Shown: positions 5,745-5,924 of the stretch, in pieces
How positions within the stretch are numbered: the first letter of the stretch is position 1
How the letters are laid out: the number at the start of each line of letters is the position of its first letter
Assembly (NCBI GenBank): GCA_002437735.1
Contig: DJRC01000066.1
Location: 421 to 6,344, forward strand
Direction of reading: 5' to 3'
DNA: 5,924 nucleotides
DNA from: Oscillospiraceae bacterium UBA6370
GTDB taxonomy: Bacteria > Bacillota > Clostridia > Oscillospirales > Oscillospiraceae
The notes under the pieces: generated by a model
What the model saw: the letters and a program-made list of their open reading frames with translations, nothing else
What the model was told of the DNA's origin: nothing
Databases searched by the model: none
Program-made: the position numbers and the translations under genes

Positions 5745-5773
5745 ATGATACCAGAAAGCCGCGCTTTTTGCAA
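5745..5773 (-). promoter_or_regulatory. Promoter of the membrane-protein gene
   Basis: Read on the - strand: TTGCAA (5773-5768), a 17-base spacer ending in the extended -10 element TGG, and TATCAT (5750-5745). Transcription would start near 5738, giving a leader of about 58 bases. The layout is the same as that of the udp promoter: same spacing, same TTGCA -35 and a TGn extension. Confidence 0.68.
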
Positions 5774-5924
5774 GGTAAATTTTCTGCGCGGCGGAAAAGC
5801 GGAGAAAAAAGTGCGCGGTTTATCGGCTTTGTTGCAAAAATCACGGCAATTCCACCACATTTAGTTTATACTTGTTTTTAGCCACCACAAGATATTGTGA
5901 AAAAATTTCAAAAACCTCTTGCAT
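5774..5924. other. AT-rich intergenic region at the right edge
   Basis: No convincing gene is present in this stretch. It contains a NrdR-like palindrome (5885-5900), two copies of CCACCACA starting 30 bases apart (5852-5859 and 5882-5889), and TTGCAT on the + strand at the very edge (5919-5924), which could be the -35 of a promoter lying mostly outside the window. On the - strand a weaker pair TTGTGG (5890-5885) and TAAACT, 16 bases apart, could be a second promoter for the membrane-protein gene. Confidence 0.4.
5885..5900. promoter_or_regulatory. Candidate NrdR box
   Basis: The site reads CCACAAGATATTGTGA. Its 14-base core CACAAGATATTGTG is an inverted repeat with a single mismatch. It agrees with the NrdR box consensus (acaCwAtATaTwGtgt) at 14 of 16 positions by my count. 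NrdR is the ATP-cone repressor of ribonucleotide reductase genes and normally binds two such boxes about three helical turns apart. Only a poor second match is visible here, near 5854-5869. The regulated gene may be off the right edge. Confidence 0.5.

Noticed and set aside
5784..5818. TGCGCGG repeated at 5784-5790 and 5812-5818
   Set aside because: It is a short GC-rich repeat with unrelated flanks; chance is a sufficient explanation.
5861..5876. A second NrdR box near TTTATACTTG, or at 5854-5869
   Set aside because: Only about 8 to 9 of 16 positions match, and the first lies 24 bases from the good box rather than 31-33.
5852..5889. MraZ-type operator repeats (TGTGGTGG on the - strand)
   Set aside because: MraZ sites are tightly spaced tandem boxes about 10 bases apart; these two are 30 bases apart and no mraZ or cell-division gene is visible.

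Overview
The base composition is GC-rich in the genes and AT-rich between them. Together with strong GGAGG-type ribosome binding sites, short TTGCAN/TGnTATAAT promoters and the protein families present, this suggests a GC-rich Clostridia genome of the Oscillospiraceae (Ruminococcaceae) type. That assignment is an inference from style; no species marker was compared.

Layout. Positions 1-776 are the 3' end of a ribosomal RNA operon on the + strand: the tail of 23S rRNA, tRNA-Lys(CUU), tRNA-Glu(CUC), 5S rRNA and a strong intrinsic terminator. Having two tRNA genes between 23S and 5S, followed by a terminator-like hairpin before 5S, is the most unusual structural feature of this part. Everything else is on the - strand and runs toward the rRNA operon.

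From 4860 down to 790 there is one tight six-gene - strand operon: uridine phosphorylase, an aspartate/glutamate racemase-family protein, a DUF1624 (heparan-alpha-glucosaminide N-acetyltransferase-like) membrane protein, the anaerobic ribonucleotide reductase activase NrdG, dUTPase, and a short-chain dehydrogenase that resembles FabG and, more specifically, the EF-P 5-aminopentanone reductase (YmfI) group. Gaps are 24, -4, 13, 3 and 8 bases. It has a good extended -10 promoter at 4832-4860, and no internal promoter or terminator was seen. Three of its members act on pyrimidine or deoxynucleotide pools: Udp releases uracil from uridine, NrdG switches on the anaerobic reductase that makes dNTPs, and Dut removes dUTP while supplying dUMP. 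The other three genes have no obvious link to that theme.

Upstream of this operon, 4915-5679 encodes an unrecognised multi-pass membrane protein with its own promoter (5745-5773) and terminator (4869-4899). The right edge (5774-5924) has no gene. It carries a near-perfect palindrome at 5885-5900 that matches the NrdR box of ribonucleotide reductase genes, suggesting that an nrd-type gene starts just outside the window.

I see no mobile element, CRISPR array or clearly new multi-gene system. The strongest leads are the rRNA operon arrangement and the candidate NrdR operator.
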